Assembly (NCBI GenBank): GCA_048500255.1
Contig: JASNYH010000006.1
Span: 62,001-126,000, forward strand
DNA from: JAMHWF01 sp048500255
GTDB taxonomy: Bacteria > Pseudomonadota > Gammaproteobacteria > Burkholderiales > Burkholderiaceae_C
Reading direction: 5' to 3'
Length of the DNA stretch: 64,000 nucleotides
Made by a program: the position numbers and the translations under genes. The notes under the pieces were generated by a model that worked only from the letters and a program-made list of their open reading frames with translations, had not been told where the DNA came from and did not search any database. Positions 1 to 7,086 of this stretch are shown piece after piece (the stretch's first letter is position 1; every line of letters starts with the position of its first letter).

Positions 1-590
1 ACGGCGAGCGTCGTCGCCACCGTCGCCGCGGCGATCGCCATCGCCGAGAGGTTGGGCTCGGTCTCGAACAGCGAGCGCAGCACGGCGCCGGCGCGGTTGG
101 CCGCGCCGGGCGGATAGATGCCGAGCACGTCCTTCAGTGCGAACACGGCGATCAGCAGCGCCGCGCCGCTCATGAAGCCGAGCAGCGTTGCCGGCGAGAT
201 GAAGTTGGCGATCGCGCCGAGCCGCAGGCCGCCGACCAGCAGCTGCAGCACGCCGACCATCACGGTGACGGCGAAGACGAGCTCGACGTACTGCGGCGAG
301 CCGATGGCCGCCAGCGGCGCCAGCGCCGACATCAGCGCCAGCGAGTTGGCGTTCGTCGGCCCCGAGACGACGTGGCGGCTCGAGCCGAACAGCGCCGCGA
401 CGATCGCCGGCACGATCGCCGTGTAGAGGCCGAGCTCCGGCGGCAGCCCGGCCAGCGTCGCGAAGGCGATGCCCTGCGGCAGCACCAGCACCGCGCCGAG
501 CAGCCCGGCCAGCGCATCGGCGCGCAGCGTGCGCGACGAGACGTCGCGCACCCAGTCGCCGAACAGGCGCCGGGCGACGGCACTCGTCAT
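1..590 (-). CDS. SulP family anion permease, N-terminal part (runs off window)
   Basis: Reading leftward from an ATG at 590, the first 196 residues are visible and the C-terminus lies outside the window. The protein opens with a short cytoplasmic stretch, then hydrophobic helices. It contains LPQGIAFATLAGLPPELGLY and SGPTNANSLALMSALAPL, which match the SulP core (sulfate permease/SLC26 type). This family moves sulfate, bicarbonate or dicarboxylates across the inner membrane, usually with a C-terminal STAS domain that cannot be checked here. The start overlaps the stop of the upstream TctC-type gene by ATGA, so the two are probably translationally coupled. The substrate is unknown. Confidence 0.85.
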   Translation of the reverse strand, partial: MTSAVARRLFGDWVRDVSSRTLRADALAGLLGAVLVLPQGIAFATLAGLPPELGLYTAIVPAIVAALFGSSRHVVSGPTNANSLALMSALAPLAAIGSPQYVELVFAVTVMVGVLQLLVGGLRLGAIANFISPATLLGFMSGAALLIAVFALKDVLGIYPPGAANRAGAVLRSLFETEPNLSAMAIAAATVATTLA

Positions 591-1570
591 TCGAGCTTGA
601 GGCCGATGCGCTTGATCACGCCGCTCCAGCGCTCGCCGTCGGCCTGCAGCACCCTCTGCGCCTCGGCCGCCGTGCTGCCCACCGCGACGAGGTCGTTCGC
701 CGCGAGCCTGTTGCGCACCTCGGGCTGCTGCAGCACGTCGCGCACGGCGCGCTGCACGGCGGCCACGACGTCGGGCGGCGTGCCCTTGGGCGCCTGCAGC
801 ACGAGCTTGAACGTGGCATCGACGTCGTCGCGCTTGAGCACCTTGGTGAGAGGCGGCACGTCGGGCGCGAGCGGCGACGGCTCGGCCGACGACACGGCCA
901 GCGCCGTCAGCTTGCCGGCCTTGACGTGCGGCAGCACGCCCGGCGTCGCGAGGAAGCCGCACGCCACCTCGCCGGCCAGCACGGCCTGCGTGGCGGGCAC
1001 CGGGCCCTTGTACGGCACGTGGTCCATCTGCGTCTTCGTCGCGTCGAGCACCATCGCGAAGGCGAGGTGGCCGGGCGAGCCGGCGCCGCCCGAGGCGTAT
1101 TGCAGCTTCTCCTTCCTCGCGCGCGCCAGCAGGTCGTCGGCCGTCTTGAGGCCGAGCGCCGCGTTGCACACCAGCGTCTGCGAGAAGGTGGCGATGATCG
1201 TCACCGGCACGAGGTCGGTGCGGCCGTCGAAGCCGGTGTTCTTGTAGATGTAGGGGTTGACCGTGGCGACGGTGTCGGGGTTGTTGACCAGCGTGTGGCC
1301 GTCGGGCGGCGCGTTGGCGGCCTCGCGCGACGCCAGGCTGTTGGCGGCGCCCGGCTTGTTCTCGACGGTGACGGTCTGCTTGAACTTGTCGCTCAGGCGC
1401 TCGGCGATCAGCCGCGACGAGATGTCCGACGGCCCGCCCGGCGGCGAGCCGACGAGCAGGCGCACCGGCTTGACCGGGAACAGCAGCGGCGCCTGCTGCG
1501 ACTGCGCGGCCGCGGGCAGCGCGGCGGTTGCGCACGCCAGTGCGGCAGCGATCGACATCGGGTGCTTCAT
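587..1570 (-). CDS. Bug/TctC family periplasmic substrate-binding protein
   Basis: A protein of about 327 residues with an N-terminal signal peptide (start MKHPMSIAAALACATAALP, cleavage probably after AAA). The mature part shows TctC hallmarks: KPVRLLVGSPPGGPSDISSR near the start, VENKPGAANSLA, and an HVPYKG-type motif in the middle. Bug receptors bind organic acids in the periplasm for tripartite tricarboxylate transporters or for signalling. The start at 1570 was chosen because it begins a proper signal peptide; in-frame ATGs further upstream would add an unlikely leader and run into the neighbouring gene. It sits 20 bp after a second TctC gene and overlaps the sulP start by 4 bp. No TctA or TctB membrane gene is visible. 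Confidence 0.9.
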   Translation of the reverse strand: MKHPMSIAAALACATAALPAAAQSQQAPLLFPVKPVRLLVGSPPGGPSDISSRLIAERLSDKFKQTVTVENKPGAANSLASREAANAPPDGHTLVNNPDTVATVNPYIYKNTGFDGRTDLVPVTIIATFSQTLVCNAALGLKTADDLLARARKEKLQYASGGAGSPGHLAFAMVLDATKTQMDHVPYKGPVPATQAVLAGEVACGFLATPGVLPHVKAGKLTALAVSSAEPSPLAPDVPPLTKVLKRDDVDATFKLVLQAPKGTPPDVVAAVQRAVRDVLQQPEVRNRLAANDLVAVGSTAAEAQRVLQADGERWSGVIKRIGLKLE

Positions 1571-1590
1571 CGTCGTCACGAATGTCTCCA

Positions 1591-2580
1591 TCACGGTTGG
1601 AATCCCGAGCGCTTGACCACGGGCAGCCACTGCGCTCGATAGGCGGCGAGCATCTTCGCCGTCTCGGACGCGCCGTGCGCGACCGGCGTCATGTTGGTCG
1701 AGCGGAAGCGCTGCTGCAGCTCGGGCTCGAGCATCACGGCGCGGATCGCGTCGGAGATCGCCTTCTGCTTCGCCGCCGGCATCGCGGCCGGCGCGAAGAA
1801 GCCGTTCCAGCCCGTCGCCTCGACGGGAAAGCCCGCCTCGCGGAAGGTCGGCACGTCCTTGGCGTAGTCGAGGCGCCCCGGCGACGACACGGCGAGGATG
1901 CGGATGCGCCCGCCCTGGTGCTGCGGCAGCAGCGTCTCGAAGGTGTCGATCGCCACCGGCAGCGCGCCGCCGATCAGGTCGTTGGCCAGCGGCCCCGAGC
2001 CCTTGTAGCCGATGATCTGCGCCTGCACGCCGACCGCCTCGCCGATCATCAGCGCGAAGAAGTGCGGCAGGCTGCCGGTGGCCGGCACGCCGAAGTTGGC
2101 CTGCGCCGGATTGGCCTTGAGCCAGGCGACGAGGTGCGCGAACTCGCGCACCGGCACGCCGGGGCCGACGGCGACGCCGAACTCGTAGTCGTGCACGTGC
2201 GCGAGCGGCGCGAAGTCCTTCTCGGGGTCGTAGCCGGCGTCCTTGAAGACGACGGGCGCGACGACCATCAGCGCCGGGTTGCCGAGCACGACGAGGTTGT
2301 GCTCGGCGCTCGCGCGCTTGACCTGCTGCACCGCCAGGCGCCCGCCGGCGCCGGGGCGGTTGTCGACGATGACGTTGACGCCGAGCCGCACCTGCAGCCG
2401 CTCGCCGACCAGTCGCGCGACGCGATCCGTCGCGCCGCCCGGCGCATAGGGAACGACGAGCGTGAGCGGCCCGTCGAGCGCCGGCGCGGCACGCGCCGCG
2501 CCGGCAGCCGGCAGCAGCGCGGCACCGGCCGCCAGGGCCAGCGCGCGCCGGCGGTCGGGATCGAATGGCAAGGAGGGCAT
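1591..2580 (-). CDS. Bug/TctC family periplasmic substrate-binding protein
   Basis: A protein of about 329 residues. The start at 2580 gives a leader with DRRRALALAAGAALL, a twin-arginine-like n-region followed by a hydrophobic stretch and an alanine cleavage site, so Sec or Tat export is possible. Next come LTLVVPYAPGGATDRVARLV and VDNRPGAGGRLA, standard TctC motifs, and a conserved IGYKGSGPL segment. Binding of a carboxylate ligand is inferred from the family. It is only a distant paralogue of the downstream receptor. It is first in the leftward run tctC-tctC-sulP and is divergent from a MarR gene, which is the likely regulator. Confidence 0.9.
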   Translation of the reverse strand: MPSLPFDPDRRRALALAAGAALLPAAGAARAAPALDGPLTLVVPYAPGGATDRVARLVGERLQVRLGVNVIVDNRPGAGGRLAVQQVKRASAEHNLVVLGNPALMVVAPVVFKDAGYDPEKDFAPLAHVHDYEFGVAVGPGVPVREFAHLVAWLKANPAQANFGVPATGSLPHFFALMIGEAVGVQAQIIGYKGSGPLANDLIGGALPVAIDTFETLLPQHQGGRIRILAVSSPGRLDYAKDVPTFREAGFPVEATGWNGFFAPAAMPAAKQKAISDAIRAVMLEPELQQRFRSTNMTPVAHGASETAKMLAAYRAQWLPVVKRSGFQP

Positions 2581-2643
2581 GGCGACTCCGAAAGCGGCAC
2601 TCGCGGCGGGCGCCGACGCTGCGACTGTAGTGGCCTCAGAATC

Positions 2644-2681
2644 GGTTGTTGAAATCAATCCAACCTAGCATTGACCCTAGG
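2644..2681. promoter_or_regulatory. Putative MarR operator region between divergent marR and tctC
   Basis: The gap between the two divergent starts (2580 and 2688) is less GC-rich than the genes and holds nested inverted repeats. They are TTGAAATCAA at 2649-2658, outer arms GGTTG (2644-2648) and CAACC (2661-2665), and CCTAG (2664-2668) paired with CTAGG (2677-2681). MarR regulators usually bind such dyads in the divergent spacer. Operator function is inferred from position and symmetry only. Confidence 0.5.
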
Positions 2682-2687
2682 CCGCCG

Positions 2688-3275
2688 ATGAGTCACCTCA
2701 GAACGCCGCGCGACCTCGACGACCTGCTCAACTACCGCCTGATGCGGCTGCTGGCGCTCAGCGGTGCGCCCGTCGTGCGGCTGCTCGAGGGCCGCTACGG
2801 CATCGCGCGGCGCGAATGGCGGCTGCTCGCGCTGCTGGCGGCGCATGGCGCGCTGGCGCCGAGCGAGTTGGCGGCGCGCGGCGACCTCGACCGCGCGCGC
2901 ACCTCGCGCGCCATCGGCACGCTGGCGGCCAAGCAGTTGCTCGAGCGGCACACGCAACCGGGCGACCGGCGGCGCGCCGTCGTGCGGCTGACCGAGGCCG
3001 GCCGCAAGCTCTACGACGAAATCTTTCCGCAGGTGGTCGAGGTCAACCGCCGCGTCGTCGCGCAGCTGCCCGACGTGCTGCTCGCGCAGTTCGACGCGGC
3101 CTTGGCGCAGCTCACGCGCGATGCCGCCCTCGTCAACGAACAGGTCTCGCGCGACGTGCGCGCCGACCGCCGCGCCGGCGGCACGCGGCGCAAGTGGCAC
3201 AGCGACGCCGATCTGCCGGCACCGCGACCCGCGGCGCCCTCGCCCGCCACGGCAGCGCAGCGCCGGCGGCGGTGA
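2688..3275 (+). CDS. MarR family transcriptional regulator
   Basis: A protein of 195 residues. After an N-terminal helix (LLNYRLMRLLALSGAPVVRL) comes a winged helix: REWRLLALLAAHG, SELAARGDLDRARTSRAIGT (recognition helix region), and the wing QPGDRRRAVVRLTEAGRKLY, typical of MarR. The C-terminus is an extended basic, alanine/proline-rich tail of about 35 residues that is probably disordered. The ATG at 2688 was chosen over an in-frame ATG at 2646, which lies inside the presumed operator. It is divergent from the tctC-tctC-sulP run, so an aromatic or organic acid ligand is a reasonable guess. Its stop codon directly abuts the parC stop. Confidence 0.9.
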   Translation: MSHLRTPRDLDDLLNYRLMRLLALSGAPVVRLLEGRYGIARREWRLLALLAAHGALAPSELAARGDLDRARTSRAIGTLAAKQLLERHTQPGDRRRAVVRLTEAGRKLYDEIFPQVVEVNRRVVAQLPDVLLAQFDAALAQLTRDAALVNEQVSRDVRADRRAGGTRRKWHSDADLPAPRPAAPSPATAAQRRRR

Positions 3276-5630
3276 TCAGCCTTTGCCGGCTGCCGAGGCG
3301 GGCAGCGGCACCGGCGCCGACACGCGCTGCGCCTTGAGCCCCGGGATCACCTTGCCGCGGCGCGCGCGCTCGTCGGCGTGCTCGCGAAGCGCGGCACCCT
3401 TGAGCACGTCGCTGCGCGGCTTGCCGCCGCGCGCGGCCATGCCTTCGACGAGCAGCGTGTCGGCGAAGGCCGCCACGCTGACCATCGCGTCCTTGCCGCC
3501 GGTGGTGTCGACCTTGAGCAGCCGCACGCCGCGCCCGCCCTTGGGCTGGTGCTTCAGTTCGTCGAGCGGGAAGACGAGCAGCCGCCCCGCCATCGACAGA
3601 CAGGCGAGCTGCGTCATGCCGGCGTTGACGGGCGCGAAGGCGAGCGGCCGCTCGTCGGCGTCGAGCGAGAGGAAGGTCTTGCCGCCGCGCTGGCGCGACA
3701 CCAGGTCGGCCACGGTGGCGCGCAGGCCGTAGCCGCCGGTGCCGGCGACGACGAGCGGCTGCTCGGCCTGGCCCGCGAAGTACTGCACCGGCTGCGTGCC
3801 CGATTCGAGCTCGATCAATGTGGTGATGGGCTGGCCGTCGCCGCGGCCGCCGGGCAGCTGCGCCACCGGCACCGAATAGACGCGGCCGTTGCTGCCCATC
3901 ACGACGAGCGTGTCGACGCTGCGACCGTAGAAGCTGCCGTACATCGCGTCGCCCGACTTGAACGAGATGCTCGCCGGATCGACCTCGTGGCCCTTGAGCG
4001 AGCGCACCCAGCCGCGGGCGCTGACGACCACCGTGACCGGCTCGTCGACGACCTTGATCTCGGCGACGGCCTTCTTCTCCTCTTGCACGACGGTGCGGCG
4101 CGCGTCGCCGTACTGTTTGGCGTCGGCCTCGATCTCCTTGACGACGGTGCGCTTGAGCGCGGCCGGGCTGCCGAGAATCTCTTCGAGTTTGCCCTGCTCG
4201 GCGCGCAGGTCTTTCAGCTCCTGCTCGATCTTGATCGCCTCGAGGCGCGCCAGCTGGCGCAGCCGGATCTCGAGGATGTCCTCGGCCTGGCGGTCGCTGA
4301 GTTTGAAGCGCTCGATCAGCGCCGGCTTGGGCTCGTCGGCGCGGCGGATGATGCGGATCACCTCGTCGATGTTGAGCAGCACGAGCTGCCGGCCTTCGAG
4401 GATGTGGATGCGGTCGAGCACCTTGGCCAGACGATGCCGGGTGCGCCGCTCCACCGTGGCGAGCCGAAAGCCCAGCCACTCGGCGAGGATCTGGCGCAGG
4501 CTCTTCTGCGTAGGCCGGCCGTCGGCGCCGACCATCGTGAGGTTGACGGGGGACGAGGTTTCGAGGCTGGTGTGCGCGAGCAGCGTCGTGATCAACTCCT
4601 GCTGCTCGATCGTGCGCGTCTTGGGCTCGAAGACGAGGCGCACCGCCGCCTCCTTGCCCGACTCGTCGCGCACGGCGTCGAGCACGGCGAGCACAGTGGC
4701 CTTGAGCTGCGTCTGCTCGGCGGTCAGCGCCTTCTTGCCGGCCTTGACCTTGGGGTTGGTGAGTTCCTCGATCTCTTCCAGCACCTTCTGCGCGCTGGTG
4801 CCGGGCGGCAGCTCGGTGACGACGAGCTGCCACTGGCCGCGCGCCAGGTCTTCGATCTTCCAGCGCGCGCGCACCTTCAGCGAACCGCGGCCGGTGGCGT
4901 AGGCGGCGCGGATGTCGTCGGCGCTGCTGATGATCTGGCCGCCGCCGGGATAGTCGGGCGCGGGCAGCAGCGCATACAGCTCGTCGTCGGCGAGCTTGTC
5001 GTTCTTGACGAGCGCGACGGCGGCGGCCGCCACCTCGCGCAGGTTGTGCGGCGGCACCTCGGTGGCCAGGCCGACGGCGATGCCGCTTGCGCCGTTGAGC
5101 AGCACGAAGGGCAGCCGCGCCGGCAGCTGGCGCGGCTCTTCCGTCGAGCCGTCGTAGTTGGGGATGAAGTCGACCGTGCCTTCGTCGATCTCGTCGAGCA
5201 AGAGGCGCGTGATCGGCGCGAGCCGCGCCTCGGTGTAGCGCATCGCCGCCGCGCCGTCGCCGTCGCGCGAGCCGAAGTTGCCGTGGCCGTCGACCAGTGG
5301 ATAGCGCTGCGAAAAATCCTGCGCCATGCGCACCAGTGCGTCGTAGGCCGCCGTGTCGCCGTGCGGGTGGTAGCGGCCGAGCACGTCGCCCACGACGCGC
5401 GCGCTCTTGACCGGCTTGGCCCCCGCAGTGCCGGCAAAGCCCAGCCCCATGCCCTGCATCGAGTACAGGATGCGCCGCTGCACCGGCTTTTGCCCGTCGC
5501 ACACGTCGGGCAGCGCCCGGCCCTTGACGACCGACAGCGCGTACTCGAGGTAGGCGTGCTCGGCGTAGCGGGCGAGCGTGATGGCGTCGGGCGAAGGCTC
5601 GACGGGGGTGAAGAGGTCGGGTTCGGGCAT
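3276..5630 (-). CDS. parC: DNA topoisomerase IV subunit A
   Basis: A protein of 784 residues, within the usual ParC range. The breakage-reunion domain shows the quinolone-determining segment RYHPHGDTAAYDALVRMAQD (about residues 87-106) and the catalytic tyrosine in AMRYTEARL (Tyr132). It is followed by the tower and coiled-coil part and a C-terminal beta-pinwheel with degenerate repeats. The GyrA-box QRRGGKG is not seen, which favours ParC over GyrA. The partner subunit parE is in the same window at 27316-29292. ParC2ParE2 decatenates daughter chromosomes. In the quinolone region a Thr and an Asp stand where E. coli ParC has Ser80 and Glu84; this may be natural variation. Confidence 0.95.
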   Translation of the reverse strand: MPEPDLFTPVEPSPDAITLARYAEHAYLEYALSVVKGRALPDVCDGQKPVQRRILYSMQGMGLGFAGTAGAKPVKSARVVGDVLGRYHPHGDTAAYDALVRMAQDFSQRYPLVDGHGNFGSRDGDGAAAMRYTEARLAPITRLLLDEIDEGTVDFIPNYDGSTEEPRQLPARLPFVLLNGASGIAVGLATEVPPHNLREVAAAAVALVKNDKLADDELYALLPAPDYPGGGQIISSADDIRAAYATGRGSLKVRARWKIEDLARGQWQLVVTELPPGTSAQKVLEEIEELTNPKVKAGKKALTAEQTQLKATVLAVLDAVRDESGKEAAVRLVFEPKTRTIEQQELITTLLAHTSLETSSPVNLTMVGADGRPTQKSLRQILAEWLGFRLATVERRTRHRLAKVLDRIHILEGRQLVLLNIDEVIRIIRRADEPKPALIERFKLSDRQAEDILEIRLRQLARLEAIKIEQELKDLRAEQGKLEEILGSPAALKRTVVKEIEADAKQYGDARRTVVQEEKKAVAEIKVVDEPVTVVVSARGWVRSLKGHEVDPASISFKSGDAMYGSFYGRSVDTLVVMGSNGRVYSVPVAQLPGGRGDGQPITTLIELESGTQPVQYFAGQAEQPLVVAGTGGYGLRATVADLVSRQRGGKTFLSLDADERPLAFAPVNAGMTQLACLSMAGRLLVFPLDELKHQPKGGRGVRLLKVDTTGGKDAMVSVAAFADTLLVEGMAARGGKPRSDVLKGAALREHADERARRGKVIPGLKAQRVSAPVPLPASAAGKG

Positions 5631-5728
5631 CGGGAGGGGCGCAGACGGCGTGGCGGCCCGAGAGTCGGGCGGCGTGAGGCGGGCAGTTTAGCGGCGCGGC
5701 ACGACGGTCGGCGATGCGCGTACTCTCG

Positions 5729-5780
5729 CGCTTGTTTTACTTTGGAGGCTCAACCTAAAATACTGGCGCCGCTTGTTTTA
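5729..5780 (+). promoter_or_regulatory. AT-rich repeat region upstream of fic, likely promoter/operator
   Basis: An 11-bp sequence CGCTTGTTTTA occurs twice in direct orientation, at 5729-5739 and 5770-5780, exactly 41 bp (about four helical turns) apart. An inverted half CTAAAA lies between them at 5755-5760, facing TTTTAG at 5776-5781 across a GGCGCC core. The tract is strongly AT-rich against its surroundings and ends about 14 bp before the fic ATG. An autoregulatory operator bound by the winged helix of the Fic protein is a reasonable inference. No confident -35/-10 pair was assigned. Confidence 0.5.
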
Positions 5781-5794
5781 GCTTCTCCAACCCC

Positions 5795-7015
5795 ATGCGC
5801 CGCCCTCCGCCCGGCCGGACCGTCACCGTCTCCACCCAGGGGGAGCCGTTCCGCGCGTTCGTGCCGGCGCCGCTCCCACCGAAGCCGCCGCTTCAGTGGT
5901 CACCGGCGCTGAGGCGCCGATTCGACGACGCACTGGTCGCGCTGGGCCGGCTCGACGCCATCTCGGCCCTGCTGCCCAACGCCGAACTGGTGCTCTACGG
6001 CTTCGTGCGCAAGGAGGCGGTGCTGTCATCGCAGATCGAGGGCACCCAGTCGTCGCTGTCCGACCTGCTGCTCTACGAGATCGACGAGCAGCCCGGCGTG
6101 CCGATCGAAGACGCGCGCGAAGTCAGCCGCTGCGTGGCGGCCATGGCGCATGGCCTCGAACGGTTGCGCGGCGGCTTTCCGCTGAGCCTGCGCCTGCTGC
6201 GCGAGATGCATGCCGTGCTGCTGGACCAAGGCCGCGGCAACGGCAAGGCGCCCGGCGAGTTCCGCCGTTCGCAGGTGTGGATCGGCGGCACGCGCCCGGG
6301 CAATGCGGTGTTCGTCCCGCCGCCGGCCGATGCGCTGGCCGAGTGCCTGGATCGCTTCGAGCGATTCCTGCACGACGAACCCGAGCCCACGCCGCCGTTG
6401 CTGAAAGCGGCGCTGGCACATGTGCAGTTCGAGACCATCCACCCCTTCCTGGACGGCAACGGCCGCATCGGGCGCCTGCTGATCGTGCTGCAGCTGGTGG
6501 CCGACGGCCTGCTGCGCGAGCCCCTGCTCTACCCGAGCCTGTTCCTCAAGACGCACCGCACCCTGTACTTCGAGCTGCTCAACGAAGTGCGCCTCACGGG
6601 CGACTGGGAGCGCTGGCTCGACTTCTTCGCCGAAGGCGTGACCGCCAGCGCCACGCAGGCGGTGCACACGGCGCAGGCGCTGCTGGCACTGGTGTCGGCC
6701 GACCGCGACCGCATCGCCGCGCTGGGCCGCGCGGCCACTTCGGCACTGGCGTTGCACCAGGCGCTGCAGCGGCAGCCGGTGGCCACAGCAGCGGCGCTGG
6801 TCTCGGCGACCGGGCTGACGCCCGCCACGGTGAACAAGGCGCTAACACACCTGGAGCGCGCCGGCGTGGTGACCGAGCTCACCGAGCGGCGACGCGGCCG
6901 CGTGTTCGCCTACCGCGCCTATGTGGAGCTGATCAACGCCGGGCTCGACGATGCGGCTTCCGGTGTGCCGGCACGCAAGCGGCGCGCGGGCCGCGCGAAG
7001 GCAGGTGCGGGATGA
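5795..7015 (+). CDS. Fic family protein with N-terminal Fic_N and C-terminal winged helix
   Basis: A protein of 406 residues. The Fic core motif HPFLDGNGRIGR lies at residues 216-227, complete with catalytic His and phosphate-binding residues. Fic enzymes transfer AMP or another nucleotide moiety to protein hydroxyls. An inhibitory-helix motif SSQIEGT (Glu82) precedes the core, as in class II Fic proteins, so activity is probably self-restrained. The C-terminal 110 residues resemble a winged helix (ALVSATGLTPATVNKALTHL), suggesting DNA binding and autoregulation. It is the first gene of the overlapping operon leading into hsdR: its TGA overlaps an ATG, although hsdR probably starts later. The target is unknown. 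Confidence 0.9.
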   Translation: MRRPPPGRTVTVSTQGEPFRAFVPAPLPPKPPLQWSPALRRRFDDALVALGRLDAISALLPNAELVLYGFVRKEAVLSSQIEGTQSSLSDLLLYEIDEQPGVPIEDAREVSRCVAAMAHGLERLRGGFPLSLRLLREMHAVLLDQGRGNGKAPGEFRRSQVWIGGTRPGNAVFVPPPADALAECLDRFERFLHDEPEPTPPLLKAALAHVQFETIHPFLDGNGRIGRLLIVLQLVADGLLREPLLYPSLFLKTHRTLYFELLNEVRLTGDWERWLDFFAEGVTASATQAVHTAQALLALVSADRDRIAALGRAATSALALHQALQRQPVATAAALVSATGLTPATVNKALTHLERAGVVTELTERRRGRVFAYRAYVELINAGLDDAASGVPARKRRAGRAKAGAG

Positions 7016-7086
7016 ACAGCCGCGGGGCATGCGGTACCCTTCTGCGCCCGGATTCGGGTGAACAAGAAGCGAGGAGGAGCGAGGGA

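Noticed and set aside
3133..5502. 789-codon frame overlapping parC on the same strand
   Set aside because: Shifted-frame shadow with extreme Arg/Ala composition; parC itself is fully recognisable.
7012..7086. ATG at 7012 overlapping the fic stop as hsdR start
   Set aside because: The added 25 residues look unrelated to HsdR and the strong AGGAGG lies directly before GTG 7087. It remains possible as a secondary start.
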